A DNA stretch of 64,000 nucleotides. Source: Calothrix sp. NIES-4105 (GTDB lineage: Bacteria > Cyanobacteriota > Cyanobacteriia > Cyanobacteriales > Nostocaceae). The DNA lies in NCBI RefSeq assembly GCF_002368415.1, contig NZ_AP018290.1:10829121-10893120 (forward strand), written 5' to 3'. The first letter of the stretch is position 1. Each line of letters opens with the position of its first letter. A program made the position numbers and the translations under genes. Of this stretch, positions 47,015-55,248 are shown piece after piece. Below the pieces are notes generated by a model. That model saw only the letters and a program-made list of their open reading frames with translations. It was not told the DNA's origin and ran no database searches.

Positions 47015-47350
47015 ACCTATGTGGAACGGGCATCCTTGCCCGTTTTATATTTGGAGCATCTTTACTTATCACCCCTCTCCAAACCTCTCCCCACTGGGCT
47101 ACCGTGTACGCACATCTTTTATAACCTTCCTCAATATCCCTCTTTGTGACCTTTGTGTCTTTGTGGTTCATCAAAGGAATAAACCACAAAGACACGAAGA
47201 ACACGAAGGAAGAAAAGAAAAGTAACTTTCGCGCGACTTGTGTGTACACCGTAGCCCCACTGGGGGAGAGGCTTTAAAAACTTGCTTTTTCCCTCAAAAA
47301 TAAGGATATTTCTGCCCCTCTCCGACACGGAGAGGGTTTGGGGAGAGGTT
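47015..47350. repeat. Cluster of dispersed repeats upstream of the Pepco gene
   Basis: The stretch holds, in order, a GGAACGGGCATCCTTGCCCG unit and a CCTCTCCCCACTGGG/CCGTGTACGCACATC unit. A CTTTGTGTCTTTGTGG ... CCACAAAGACACGAAG inverted repeat follows, then GACTTGTGTGTACACCGTAG and a CTCTCC...GGAGAGG hairpin. Members of each family also occur elsewhere in the window. No gene is evident between clpB and 47431. Confidence 0.88.
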
Positions 47351-47431
47351 TATCTGACTCACGTTAATTTAAAACATAGAGGTATGAGATGTATATGATA
47401 ATTAAAGACAGTATTTTCAGCTTAAAGCACA

Positions 47432-47827
47432 ATGGAAGACACAAACAGCATTTGGATTGTAACTGATGATACCCCTCAGATATCGCTTCCTGACGGTACA
47501 AAAGGCGGCAACACCAGAGGTGGAGGGTGGGGAGAGGAAACAAGAAGTTCTGACGGTATAAAAAGCGCTGAAACTAGCGTACAAGTCGATGCTGAAAAAT
47601 TAGAACAGGAAATGAGCCGTTTTTTATTAGTACTGGATAAAGTTTTTACCAGTGCCGAACAACAAACAAAAGCCAAATCCGCAAATAAATCCGGAATGCA
47701 GCTGGATGAAATTGAATTATCTGTAGAAATTAATGGCGAAGGGCAAGTCAAGTTACTTGGTAGCGGTACAAAAGCCGGAGCCAAAGGAGGAATCAAGCTA
47801 ACATTTAAAAGAAAAACAGATAATTAA
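47432..47827 (+). CDS. Pepco-domain protein (partner of caspase)
   Basis: A 131-aa acidic protein. It begins with I-W-I-V-T-D-D, followed by a Gly-rich, repeat-like segment (about 25-45). A helix runs over about residues 52-85 (V-D-A-E-K-L-E-Q-E-M-S-R-F-L-L-V-L-D-K-V-F), and the C-terminal strand region is D-E-I-E-L-S-V-E-I-N-G-E-G-Q-V-K-L-L-G-S-G-T-K-A-G-A-K-G-G-I-K-L-T-F. This resembles the 'Pepco' (peptidase-conflict associated) domain found beside caspase-like peptidases in prokaryotic conflict systems. The caspase gene starts 22 bases downstream, so they form one operon. It may be a substrate, adaptor or regulator. Confidence 0.75.
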   Translation: MEDTNSIWIVTDDTPQISLPDGTKGGNTRGGGWGEETRSSDGIKSAETSVQVDAEKLEQEMSRFLLVLDKVFTSAEQQTKAKSANKSGMQLDEIELSVEINGEGQVKLLGSGTKAGAKGGIKLTFKRKTDN

Positions 47828-47849
47828 TCTACAACTTTAAAATTGGCAA

Positions 47850-49700
47850 ATGGCGAAAAACTGGGCAATTACGATTGGCATCAATAAATATGATTATTTG
47901 CAACCGTTAAATTATGCCAAGCGGGATGCACAGTTAATGCACGATTTTCTTTACAATGAAGCTAATTTTGAACGGGTTTTCTTTTTCTCCGACGACTCCC
48001 CAGACATAGCAGGAAAATCCACTCGTCCCAACCGTGTAAATTTGCGTCGAGTCTTGCGAGAATTATTTGAAACACCCTTTATGAGTGCAGGGGACAACTT
48101 TTGGTTTTTCTTTAGCGGTCATGGAATACGTCATGATAACCGTGATTATCTCATGCCTTGTGATGGAAGCCCTGAAGATATTGAAGACACAGCAATTCCC
48201 ATTAATTTTGTCACCGAACGTTTGCGTCGTTGCGGCGCCGATAATGTTGTTTTGATTTTAGACGCTTGTCGTAGTCTTGCTCAAAAAGCTGGCGAAGGAA
48301 TTGGGCGCCAAACTGCTGAAGAAGCTCGTCAGCAAGGAGTAATCAGTATTTTCTCCTGTAGTCCGCAGGAATATTCTTATGAAATTGAAGCATTACAACA
48401 AGGTGCTTTTACCCGCGCGCTACTCGATGGGTTAGGAATTCAAGGTCAATGTGCTACCGTTGAACGCTTGAACCAGTATCTCAGTTTGCGCGTGCCTGAA
48501 ATTGTTCGTCAGTATAAAAATGGCAGACAAACGCCATATATTATTGCCGAACCAGTAAATAAATCTCATTTAATTCTCGTACCGCGACATGCAACCCTAG
48601 CAGATATTGCCACACTTAAAAATGATGCTTATTCTTCAGAAGTTAGTAAAAATCTTGAACTAGCAGAGCAATTATGGATTCGAGTGTTAGCAGCAGCTTC
48701 TGGTACAGATATGGAGGCTATTAAAGGAATTCAAAGAATTGAGAGATCGCGGTACTCGTATCCAGAACAAATTGCACCATTACCTAGTTCTAATGTTCAA
48801 AATTCTAGTAAGGGAGCATCCTCAAAAAACTTCTTGCAAACCTTTCAATTTGAAGTTGTCACAGTAGATGCAACAGGGATAATTGCTACCCGCAGCAACC
48901 GTAGCGCGAAATATTTTGTTGAAGACTTGGGAAATGGTGTCACCTTAGAGATGGTGCAGATACCAGGGGGAACCTTCAGGATGGGTTCACCGGAAGAAGA
49001 GGAACGACGACACAGCACCGAAAGTCCCCAGCATCAAGTAAAAGTCCCTGGATTCTTCATGAGTAAATATCCAATTACTCAAGAACAATATCAAACAGTT
49101 ATGAGTAACTTTTTTCAGAAAATAATAGGTAACAAAAATAATCCTTCCCATTTCAAAGGTGAAAAACGGCCAGTAGAACAAGTAAGTTGGGATGAAGCGG
49201 TAGAATTTTGCCAAAAGTTAAGCCAGAAAACAAAACGCACCTACAGACTACCTAGCGAAGCTGAATGGGAATACGCTTGTCGTGCTGGAACAACTACACC
49301 CTTTTATTTTGGTGAAACTATTACTACGGATTTAGCGAATTATCGAGGAATAGGCTGGTATTGTGAGGGGACAGTGTACCCAGGTAATTACAGTCAAGGA
49401 CTAAAGGGTAAATTTCGCGAAGAAACAACACCTGTAGGCAGTTTTCCACCCAATGCTTTTGGTTTATACGATATGCACGGGAATGTTTGGGAGTGGTGCC
49501 AAGACTCCTGGCATGATAATTACAACGGTGCCCCCACTGATGGTAGCGCATGGATTGATAATGATAATGAATATCGTCTGCTGCGCGGTGGCTGTTGGGT
49601 CAATATTCCGATGTTCTGTCGTTGTGCTAATCGCAATAGAGTTACGCGCGCGAATCATATCGACCTTGTTGGTTTTCGGTTAGTGTGTGTTGTTGCGTGA
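47850..49700 (+). CDS. Caspase-like peptidase fused to FGE-sulfatase domain
   Basis: A 616-aa protein. The N-terminal caspase (C14) domain (about 4-240) has the catalytic pair His91 (FFSGHGIRHDNRDYLMP) and Cys140 (VVLILDACRS). The FS-C-S-P-Q-E-Y-S-Y-E segment near 165 fits the substrate-pocket region. A linker (about 240-365) leads to a formylglycine-generating-enzyme-type domain (about 368-615; MVQIPGGTFRMGSPEEEE, PVEQVSWDEAVEFCQKLS, YRLPSEAEWEYACRAG, GLYDMHGNVWEWCQD, LLRGGCW). The FGE fold in such proteins is often used for sensing or binding. It is likely a conflict or programmed-death effector activated through the Pepco partner. Confidence 0.93.
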   Translation: MAKNWAITIGINKYDYLQPLNYAKRDAQLMHDFLYNEANFERVFFFSDDSPDIAGKSTRPNRVNLRRVLRELFETPFMSAGDNFWFFFSGHGIRHDNRDYLMPCDGSPEDIEDTAIPINFVTERLRRCGADNVVLILDACRSLAQKAGEGIGRQTAEEARQQGVISIFSCSPQEYSYEIEALQQGAFTRALLDGLGIQGQCATVERLNQYLSLRVPEIVRQYKNGRQTPYIIAEPVNKSHLILVPRHATLADIATLKNDAYSSEVSKNLELAEQLWIRVLAAASGTDMEAIKGIQRIERSRYSYPEQIAPLPSSNVQNSSKGASSKNFLQTFQFEVVTVDATGIIATRSNRSAKYFVEDLGNGVTLEMVQIPGGTFRMGSPEEEERRHSTESPQHQVKVPGFFMSKYPITQEQYQTVMSNFFQKIIGNKNNPSHFKGEKRPVEQVSWDEAVEFCQKLSQKTKRTYRLPSEAEWEYACRAGTTTPFYFGETITTDLANYRGIGWYCEGTVYPGNYSQGLKGKFREETTPVGSFPPNAFGLYDMHGNVWEWCQDSWHDNYNGAPTDGSAWIDNDNEYRLLRGGCWVNIPMFCRCANRNRVTRANHIDLVGFRLVCVVA

Positions 49701-49718
49701 GCGCTCCCAAAGGTCAGA

Positions 49719-49750
49719 GCTGGTAAATAGGAATTTATCGGGTGTACATA
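49719..49750 (+). repeat. 32-bp direct repeat, left copy
   Basis: It begins GCTGGTAAATAGGAATTTAT and ends TACATA; the second copy at 52539-52570 differs at two bases. It lies 18 bases after the caspase stop codon and marks the left edge of a segment of accessory genes. The gap from here to 50141 has no convincing gene. Confidence 0.9.
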
Positions 49751-50141
49751 GGGGAGTCCAGACCTGTTCCGGTGACAAAAGTGATTTCGTCCAAATATAA
49801 AACTGAGTCGGATAGCTTGGTAAATTGTAAAATCGAAGAATTGTCCGATTTAAATAATGCTCTAGCTTGTTTTTTTATACTTAATTTAAAAACTAGGTTT
49901 GTTGTAGCAATAAATTTCAGTAATTGAATTAAATATGGAACTGCACTTTCTCAAAATTTAATCTTCATGTCAAGGCGCCTTACCTTCAGCTTCGGTTCCC
50001 CATTTCTTTAATAAATTTAATAGTTCAATATATTGGCTACTGTTTCAATAAGCTTGATGTTTAAGCTACATTGCACATATTATCTGTCAAATTAACACAT
50101 TAAGTGGGAAAATTGAAAAAAGTGCTAATCTTAATAAAGTT

Positions 50142-51083
50142 GTGGATAAGGGCAAAGAACTAAAACCGAGTGAACTTGGACGACTACTTGAGCCAATCCT
50201 AAAAGTTGCCGAGCAAAATTATTTGAATAAATTACAGAGTAATGAGTTTGTAGCAGCAAGACAAGAAGAAGCCCAACAAAAAATTGTTCTTTATGAAGAA
50301 GTTGGGTTTTTACCTAATGACGAGCAAAGAATAGTATTTGGTTCTGCTGAAAGCTGGGCAAGAGAGAAGCAAGGTGTTCGCTTAAATGAAGGAAATTGGC
50401 TTCAAATTGGTAATCCTTCAAACCCTGCTGAAATTAAAGTACACATGAACCAAAATACAACCTATCCACGTCTTTTAAGAAGTTTGCAGCGACTACAACG
50501 GCAAACAGGTCTAAGTGATGCAGAGGTTTCCTCACTTTTAAGCAGTAAAGACAGCAGTAGTCTAGCAAGCAAGCTTATTGAGCTTAAAAACAAAGTAGCA
50601 CCTGACAAGCGTGATCTTCTTGATGTTCGAGAAACGCGCAAATTGCTAATGGGAACGGCAATACTTACTCAATCGATAGAACCTATTCGTAGACCGGGTG
50701 TTGCAACTGCTCATGCGTTGGCATTTACATTTATTGAGCATGGAGATGGTACTTTGAAAGATATTATAGGTCGTACTGGTAAATGGGCGCCAATGACACC
50801 AGTAGGTGCAAGTTGCAAGCGAGATAACCCAAAAACTAGAACGGCAGAAGTTTATAGACATAGACGGGTCGGCAATTTATTTGTCCATCTTCTAGTACAA
50901 ACTCTTCATGGTGACATATTTATTAAGCAAAGCGGTTATAATCTCAAACGATTAGCTGATGCAGTACGAGCTTGGAAGACTGAGAAATTGTGTGTTAGAG
51001 AAGATACAGAGGCATTAAAGAATAAAGAAGCAATTCTTATATCCGAGTTCGAGTTGCTATTACAGAGCTATCATGGTAGATAA
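50142..51083 (+). CDS. Unrecognised protein, possible toxin or effector
   Basis: A 313-aa protein starting at GTG 50142. The same frame stays open upstream to 50058 without a good start, so the N-terminus may be longer or truncated. It is mixed alpha/beta and hydrophilic, with a basic C-terminal half (R-K-L-L-M-G; C-K-R-D-N-P-K-T-R-T-A-E-V-Y-R-H-R-R-V-G-N; W-K-T-E-K). No signal peptide, membrane helix or known catalytic motif is seen. A 200-aa HEAT-like protein follows after 15 bases and the two are clearly co-transcribed. I do not recognise the family. Confidence 0.7.
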   Translation: MDKGKELKPSELGRLLEPILKVAEQNYLNKLQSNEFVAARQEEAQQKIVLYEEVGFLPNDEQRIVFGSAESWAREKQGVRLNEGNWLQIGNPSNPAEIKVHMNQNTTYPRLLRSLQRLQRQTGLSDAEVSSLLSSKDSSSLASKLIELKNKVAPDKRDLLDVRETRKLLMGTAILTQSIEPIRRPGVATAHALAFTFIEHGDGTLKDIIGRTGKWAPMTPVGASCKRDNPKTRTAEVYRHRRVGNLFVHLLVQTLHGDIFIKQSGYNLKRLADAVRAWKTEKLCVREDTEALKNKEAILISEFELLLQSYHGR

Positions 51084-51098
51084 CTACAGGAGAATTAT

Positions 51099-51701
51099 AT
51101 GGATCGCCATTACCTGATCACTCGAAGTAGTCCCAATGACGATGAGTTCATAGATGTATTAGAAGATGTACTTGACCGCTTAGAGTTAGAAAATCTTGTG
51201 TTTTTCTACTCTGATAGTAAGCATATCGATGATTACATTCAAATTCAGGTGTGGGTAGAAGCTAGAGAGCGAGGATTTATTCGCTTAGTGGATGACTATA
51301 CTGTACCTGCTCGATATTTAATTTTTGGCAGTTCAACAGCAGAAGATGCAGAGAAAATTATGGGTAAAATACAAGCCAATCTTCCTATAATTTCGCTTGC
51401 TGAACTCCAAGAAATTGCTCAAAAAAATATGGCTCGTGACCCAAAATCTCTTATCTTACTTGCTTTAGGAACTGGAGAAACGTTTTCACGCACTGCCTAT
51501 GAAATTTTGCAAAGCGGTTTGAGACATCATGATCCAGAAGTCCGTTTTGCAGCAGTTAGAAGTGTTGGTATAACACAGTGGTCTGAATTTCTTCCTGAAT
51601 TAAAGCAACTCAGTGAAACAGAAATTGTTCAAGATATTCAAAATTTGATATCGAAGGCTATAGAAGCTTGTATGTCAAAAACTGTTGCTGTTAATGTTTG
51701 A
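51099..51701 (+). CDS. Unrecognised protein with C-terminal HEAT-like repeat, partner of the 313-aa protein
   Basis: A 200-aa protein with GGAG 6 bases before the ATG. Its N-terminal half is alpha/beta (D-D-E-F-I-D-V-L-E-D-V-L-D-R-L-E-L-E-N-L-V-F-F-Y; about 10-80). The C-terminal half has a HEAT-type helix pair (SGLRHHDPEVRFAAVRSVGI, near 150-170, then a second helix pair). Small acidic HEAT proteins next to basic proteins can be immunity or adaptor factors, but no direct homology is claimed. Confidence 0.7.
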   Translation: MDRHYLITRSSPNDDEFIDVLEDVLDRLELENLVFFYSDSKHIDDYIQIQVWVEARERGFIRLVDDYTVPARYLIFGSSTAEDAEKIMGKIQANLPIISLAELQEIAQKNMARDPKSLILLALGTGETFSRTAYEILQSGLRHHDPEVRFAAVRSVGITQWSEFLPELKQLSETEIVQDIQNLISKAIEACMSKTVAVNV

Positions 51702-51730
51702 TAGAACAATAATAAACATTTATAGTAAAT

Positions 51731-51952
51731 ATGAAACAATTAATAGTTCAAGTGGCTGATAAGGAAAAAGCAGAGATGCTATTTAAAATTCTTTCTGCTT
51801 TAGATTTTGTTAATTCTGTAGAAGTAATGGAAGATAAAGCGACTATATGTGATAATGAGCAAGATTTTTTTTCTTTGGCGGGGCTGTGGGAAAATAGAGA
51901 TGTTACTACTGAGTCGATTCGTCAACAAGCATGGCGAGAGGATATTAAATGA
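51731..51952 (+). CDS. Antitoxin of the VapC-type toxin
   Basis: A 73-aa protein directly before a PIN-domain toxin, with the two genes overlapping by 4 bases (ATGA). The N-terminal part is a small alpha/beta fold (K-Q-L-I-V-Q-V-A-D-K-E-K-A-E-M-L-F-K-I-L-S-A-L). The C-terminus ends in polar helices (FFSLAGLWENRDVTTESIRQQAW), a pattern like the toxin-binding tail of cyanobacterial VapB-like or DUF2281-type antitoxins. It should repress its own operon, but no operator is visible. Confidence 0.82.
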   Translation: MKQLIVQVADKEKAEMLFKILSALDFVNSVEVMEDKATICDNEQDFFSLAGLWENRDVTTESIRQQAWREDIK

Positions 51953-52344
51953 TTTTATGTGATACAAATATTCTTATAGAGTTTTATAAGAATAATTCTA
52001 GGGTGATCTATGAGCTTCGTCGTATTGGGCTAAATCAATTAGCTGTTAGTGTCATTACTCAAGCTGAATTATATTATGGTGCTATTAATAAAGTCGAATT
52101 AAATAAAATTAAGAAACACTTTGAATTACTTCATATTTACTCTGTTGATGTTATGGTATCTACTCAATTTATTGAATTGATGGAGGCTTACTCTCTCAGT
52201 CATAAACTAAGTATTCCCGATGCTTTAATTGCTTCAACAGCATTGGTTAATAAGATTAATTTATATACTTTGAATTTTAAAGATTTTAGTTTTATTGAAG
52301 GTTTGGATTTACATGAGCCTTTGCCTCCCATCACTGATATATAA
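51949..52344 (+). CDS. vapC: VapC-type PIN-domain toxin
   Basis: A 131-aa PIN ribonuclease. The acidic triad-like residues are in C-D-T-N-I-L-I-E-F-Y (Asp5), T-Q-A-E-L-Y-Y-G-A (Glu near 39) and I-P-D-A-L-I-A-S-T (Asp near 98); T-L-N-F-K-D-F follows near 115. Length and motif spacing are those of a complete VapC. It forms a type II toxin-antitoxin pair with the overlapping upstream gene. It is the third and last intact gene set in the direct-repeat-bounded segment. Confidence 0.93.
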   Translation: MILCDTNILIEFYKNNSRVIYELRRIGLNQLAVSVITQAELYYGAINKVELNKIKKHFELLHIYSVDVMVSTQFIELMEAYSLSHKLSIPDALIASTALVNKINLYTLNFKDFSFIEGLDLHEPLPPITDI

Positions 52345-52376
52345 TTGCACTATGTCGATTGAGGAAGGAAATAAAA

Positions 52377-52493
52377 ATGGCATTAAAAGAGTTACTTAAA
52401 GAAAAACGAGAAGAAATTCTTAGTATAGCAGCTAAACATGGAGCTTATAATCTTGTTATGAACTATTTCAAAATTGAGGTACCAATTTTATAA
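52377..52493 (+). pseudogene. Truncated MNT-type nucleotidyltransferase fragment
   Basis: A 38-codon frame with GGAAGGA before its ATG. It begins M-A-L-K-E-L-L-K-E-K-R-E-E-I-L-S-I-A-A-K-H-G-A-Y-N, the helix that opens minimal nucleotidyltransferases (the MNT partner of HEPN toxins). The expected next strand V-R-x-F-G-S-x-A-R-G-E-x is replaced by an unrelated tail ending in a stop. Only the first helix survives, so the gene is broken. The right direct repeat starts 45 bases later. Confidence 0.6.
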
Positions 52494-52538
52494 CTTCAAA
52501 ATGTGTCAGCTGACCGGAATACACATTCGATTAAAAGG

Positions 52539-52570
52539 GCTGGTAAATGGGAATTTATCGGGCGTACATA
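52539..52570 (+). repeat. 32-bp direct repeat, right copy
   Basis: It matches 49719-49750 at 30 of 32 positions, 2820 bases away. Together the copies bracket the unknown gene pair, the VapBC pair and the MNT fragment. They may be insertion or recombination scars. Confidence 0.9.
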
Positions 52571-52657
52571 AACCTAACAATATTAGCTTGCTCCAATAGG
52601 CTTTGCGGATAAGGCTGTTTACCTTGATGGGATATCTCAGCTAATTTTGATTAATTC

Positions 52658-53056
52658 TTAACCTATAAAAGTTTGCTCAGTAACACCAAACCGTTTAGCT
52701 AAAACTTTAATCATTTTTAAGTTTAATTCCTGTTTACCAATAAGTAAATCTGAGACTAACTTTTGATTTCCTATTTCTGGTAAATCTGATTCATTTAAAC
52801 CATGTTCTGCCATTAAATATTGAAGTACCTCACTTCCTGTTGCTTTCTCTAGGGGAAATTCCTTTTTTTCGTATTCTTCAATAGTTAAAGCAATATATTT
52901 AATTAAATGGGTAATTTGAGGGTCTTTTTTTTGTTGATTTAATTGAATTAACTTCTTAAGTTTTTCTTCTCTGTGTTCGCAATCTTCTTCACTTGAAATA
53001 GGAATTAACAAAGGAGCAATATTTTGCCAACTTTGAGATATTTGTTCAAAATTCAT
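52658..53056 (-). CDS. higA: HigA-type antitoxin with helix-turn-helix
   Basis: The ATG at 53056 has AAGGAG in front and gives a 132-aa protein. The N-terminal half is helical (F-E-Q-I-S-Q-S-W-Q-N-I-A-P-L-L-x-P-I). The C-terminal part is an XRE-type helix-turn-helix (L-N-E-S-D-L-P-E-I-G-N-Q-K-L-V-S-D-L-L-I-G-K-Q-E-L-N-L-K-M-I-K-V-L-A-K-R-F-G-V near 93-130). It overlaps the toxin gene by 11 bases in toxin-first order, as in higBA modules. It likely represses its own operon. Confidence 0.9.
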   Translation of the reverse strand: MNFEQISQSWQNIAPLLIPISSEEDCEHREEKLKKLIQLNQQKKDPQITHLIKYIALTIEEYEKKEFPLEKATGSEVLQYLMAEHGLNESDLPEIGNQKLVSDLLIGKQELNLKMIKVLAKRFGVTEQTFIG

Positions 53057-53339
53057 TTTTCCACATCTCCTTATCATATTCAGCGTGAGTTAAAATTGAG
53101 TCAATAATAATTGTTTTTTCAAGATAGCTAATTTCCGCAATTAAGCGAAAATTATTACCACTAATATTAAATACTGTATAGGGTCTAACATAATCAGCAG
53201 TGGGAAAAATAGAGGTTAAATCAGGAAAAGAATTAAAATCATTTTCCGTGATTAAAACTACCCATCTTTCTAAAGAAGTTTTTGCATTAGGATGTTTCTT
53301 GATAAATTTAGCTATCTTCCTTTGTCCAATTAAAAACAT
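53046..53339 (-). CDS. higB: HigB-type toxin
   Basis: A 97-aa protein of the HigB (RelE-fold, mRNA interferase) family. V-F-N-I-S-G-N-N-F-R-L-I-A-E-I-S-Y, then I-I-I-D-S-I-L-T-H-A-E-Y-D-K-E-x-W form the typical C-terminal strands with His near 85. The N-terminal helix (IAKFIKKHPNAKTSLERW) matches the family too. It is first in the operon, followed by the overlapping antitoxin. Toxins of this group cleave mRNA at the ribosome. Confidence 0.9.
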   Translation of the reverse strand: MFLIGQRKIAKFIKKHPNAKTSLERWVVLITENDFNSFPDLTSIFPTADYVRPYTVFNISGNNFRLIAEISYLEKTIIIDSILTHAEYDKEMWKNEF

Positions 53340-53647
53340 TACAGCCGCGCTGATTTTCTTTTTGTCCTAATTATACAACAAATAGCACTTTTCCCCAGTC
53401 TCCTAAAAAATTGTCTAATTTACTGCAATCTTAGGTTATCCATTGCTTTCCACAAATTACGCCGTCGCTGGTGTACAATTTTCCACTCTCTAAGTAAATT
53501 ACTGTAATCAACCAGACATAGATTTATGTTGCGTTATGTAAATTATTTAAGTTTCCAAGAATTTTGCATAAAACCTCCCTACTTCCTTCGTAAACAACTT
53601 GGTAGTAGTACGCATACCATACCAAGCGCGTTAATTAGGAGGTTTAG
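53340..53647. other. Intergenic region before the sigma-like gene
   Basis: About 308 bases between the higBA promoter end and the sigma-like gene. No gene is seen. A strong GGAGG at 53638-53642, 5 bases before the ATG, serves the sigma-like gene, showing that it is well translated as the first gene of its set. Confidence 0.6.
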
Positions 53648-54280
53648 ATGTGTCAATTAGCTGAACAACTGCGACAGTTAGCGATAGAAGCGCAAAACAA
53701 CCCCTCCAATAGTGTTGCTAGGCGCAAAGCACTAAATAATTTGGTTAAATTAATTCAAGGTTCTGGGCAGTTGAGTAGACAAAAAAGATGGTCGCAGTTA
53801 CCTAACTTCGAGGAAATATATCAGGAATCAGTTAATGATGCTTTTGTAAAGTTTTGTAAAAGTATAGATAATTATGACCCTAAATATCCGGTGATGGCAT
53901 GGGTAAATCATATATTTAGGTGGTGTTTCCTAGATGTAGTCAGTAGATACCGTACACATACATTAGTATCTCTTGATGATGAAGCAGCAGAGGAGAGACT
54001 ATTTAAAGAGATTGTTGAGGGTGAGGCACAAAGCAAGGAAGATGTTAAATTGTTTAGAGATTTTATTGAGAGTGACCCCGAAGGTCTTCTGCGAAAATTG
54101 CATATTAGAAGAGATAGAAATACTAGCTTACAAAGGATTTTAATATTTCTTTGTGAGGGGAGAGAGTGGAAAGATATATCTATTACATCAGGTCATCCTA
54201 TCCCTACACTTTCAAGTTTTTACCAAAGAAGTATTAAAAAGCGTAAAGTCGTTGAGTATTGTCGTAAATATTTACAGTAG
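53648..54280 (+). CDS. Sigma-70-like protein linked to the CHAT gene
   Basis: A 210-aa protein. Its central part (residues 55-105) resembles sigma region 2: E-I-Y-Q-E-S-V-N-D-A-F-V-K-F-C-K-S-I-D-N-Y-D-P, then W-V-N-H-I-F-R-W-C-F-L-D-V-V-S-R-Y-R. Near the C-terminus (about 165-200) a region-4-like segment I-L-I-F-L-C-E-G-R-E-W-K-D-I-S-I-T-S-G-H-P-I-P-T-L-S-S-F-Y-Q-R-S is followed by a basic helix. Such proteins are recurrent first genes of cyanobacterial DUF1822/CHAT sets. Whether it is a true promoter-selecting sigma factor is unproven. Confidence 0.75.
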   Translation: MCQLAEQLRQLAIEAQNNPSNSVARRKALNNLVKLIQGSGQLSRQKRWSQLPNFEEIYQESVNDAFVKFCKSIDNYDPKYPVMAWVNHIFRWCFLDVVSRYRTHTLVSLDDEAAEERLFKEIVEGEAQSKEDVKLFRDFIESDPEGLLRKLHIRRDRNTSLQRILIFLCEGREWKDISITSGHPIPTLSSFYQRSIKKRKVVEYCRKYLQ

Positions 54281-54322
54281 AACACAACAGCTATTAAGTA
54301 AACACAAGCAGGACAAAGAATT

Positions 54323-55231
54323 ATGAATACGAGCGCTCAACAAGACAGTTTTAAAGTATTTTTATCTTATTCGGCACATAATATTGCTAAACAGCGAAGT
54401 CAAGGTATATCTAATGCTGAAGCAACAAAAAGAGTTTACCTTAACTCTTTAGCTACCTACGCAGTAGATTATTATCTAAATTGTATGAGCTTTGAAACAG
54501 TTAAGGATAAAGAAAGTAATCAAAATCCTTGGATGCAAAGTTTAATCAATACGGCAGATGTAGAAGTCAAAAATATTGGTAAGCTAGAATGTCTACCCGT
54601 CTCTCCAAATACTAAGTATTGTCTAATTCCACAAGAACTTGCTTCTGACCGAGTAGCATATATATTTGTGGAAATTAATTCAAAGTTAGACGAAGCGCAT
54701 ATTATTGGATTTATACCTAATGTAACCGTTCAGGCGCCGATTGCATTAAATCAATTACAATCAGTAGACAGCTTACTCGAATATTTAACCGAGAAAGAAC
54801 AAGCAGCAATTGTAAACATTAGCGAATGGATGAAAGGATTTATTACAGAAGGTTGGCAAAATCTGGAAAATATTTTCAATCCACAGCAGTTAGTTTTTGT
54901 AAGGAGTGCCAGATTCAATATTACACAAGCTAAAAAGATTGACTTAGGTTTACAACTTGATAGTACACCTATTGCATTAGTCGCAAAAGTTAGTTCAGAA
55001 AATGAAGATACAATAAAGATGACAATTCAAGCTTGTCCTTTAGAAGGTACATATTTGCCTAAAGGATTAGAGTTAATTGTCAATGATGAAAATGGAGAAA
55101 GCGTTTTAAATGCGACTTCTAGAGATAATGATAATTGGGTTGAAGTTACACTAAGTGCCCAAGTTGGAGAAAAATTTAGTGTTGATGTTTGTTTAGCAGA
55201 ATCAAAAGTAACACAACAATTTATTGTCTAA
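54323..55231 (+). CDS. DUF1822 protein
   Basis: A 302-aa protein. The N-terminal domain contains the family's characteristic L-N-S-L-A-T-Y-A-V-D-Y-Y-L-N-C-M-S-F-E-T motif (near 47-66) and a central W-M-Q-S-L-I-N-T-A-D-V-E. A helical stretch (about 150-185) is followed by a beta-sandwich-like C-terminal domain (about 195-302) with D-L-G-L-Q-L-D and V-N-D-E-N-G-E. It sits between the sigma-like and CHAT genes, 42 bases after the first. Function is unknown; it may regulate the sigma-like protein or be the CHAT substrate. Confidence 0.85.
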   Translation: MNTSAQQDSFKVFLSYSAHNIAKQRSQGISNAEATKRVYLNSLATYAVDYYLNCMSFETVKDKESNQNPWMQSLINTADVEVKNIGKLECLPVSPNTKYCLIPQELASDRVAYIFVEINSKLDEAHIIGFIPNVTVQAPIALNQLQSVDSLLEYLTEKEQAAIVNISEWMKGFITEGWQNLENIFNPQQLVFVRSARFNITQAKKIDLGLQLDSTPIALVAKVSSENEDTIKMTIQACPLEGTYLPKGLELIVNDENGESVLNATSRDNDNWVEVTLSAQVGEKFSVDVCLAESKVTQQFIV

Positions 55232-55248
55232 TTTAAGTAGCATCTCAC

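Noticed and set aside
49742..49927. 61-aa frame after the caspase gene
   Set aside because: It starts inside the direct repeat and reads as non-coding AT-rich sequence with no family likeness.
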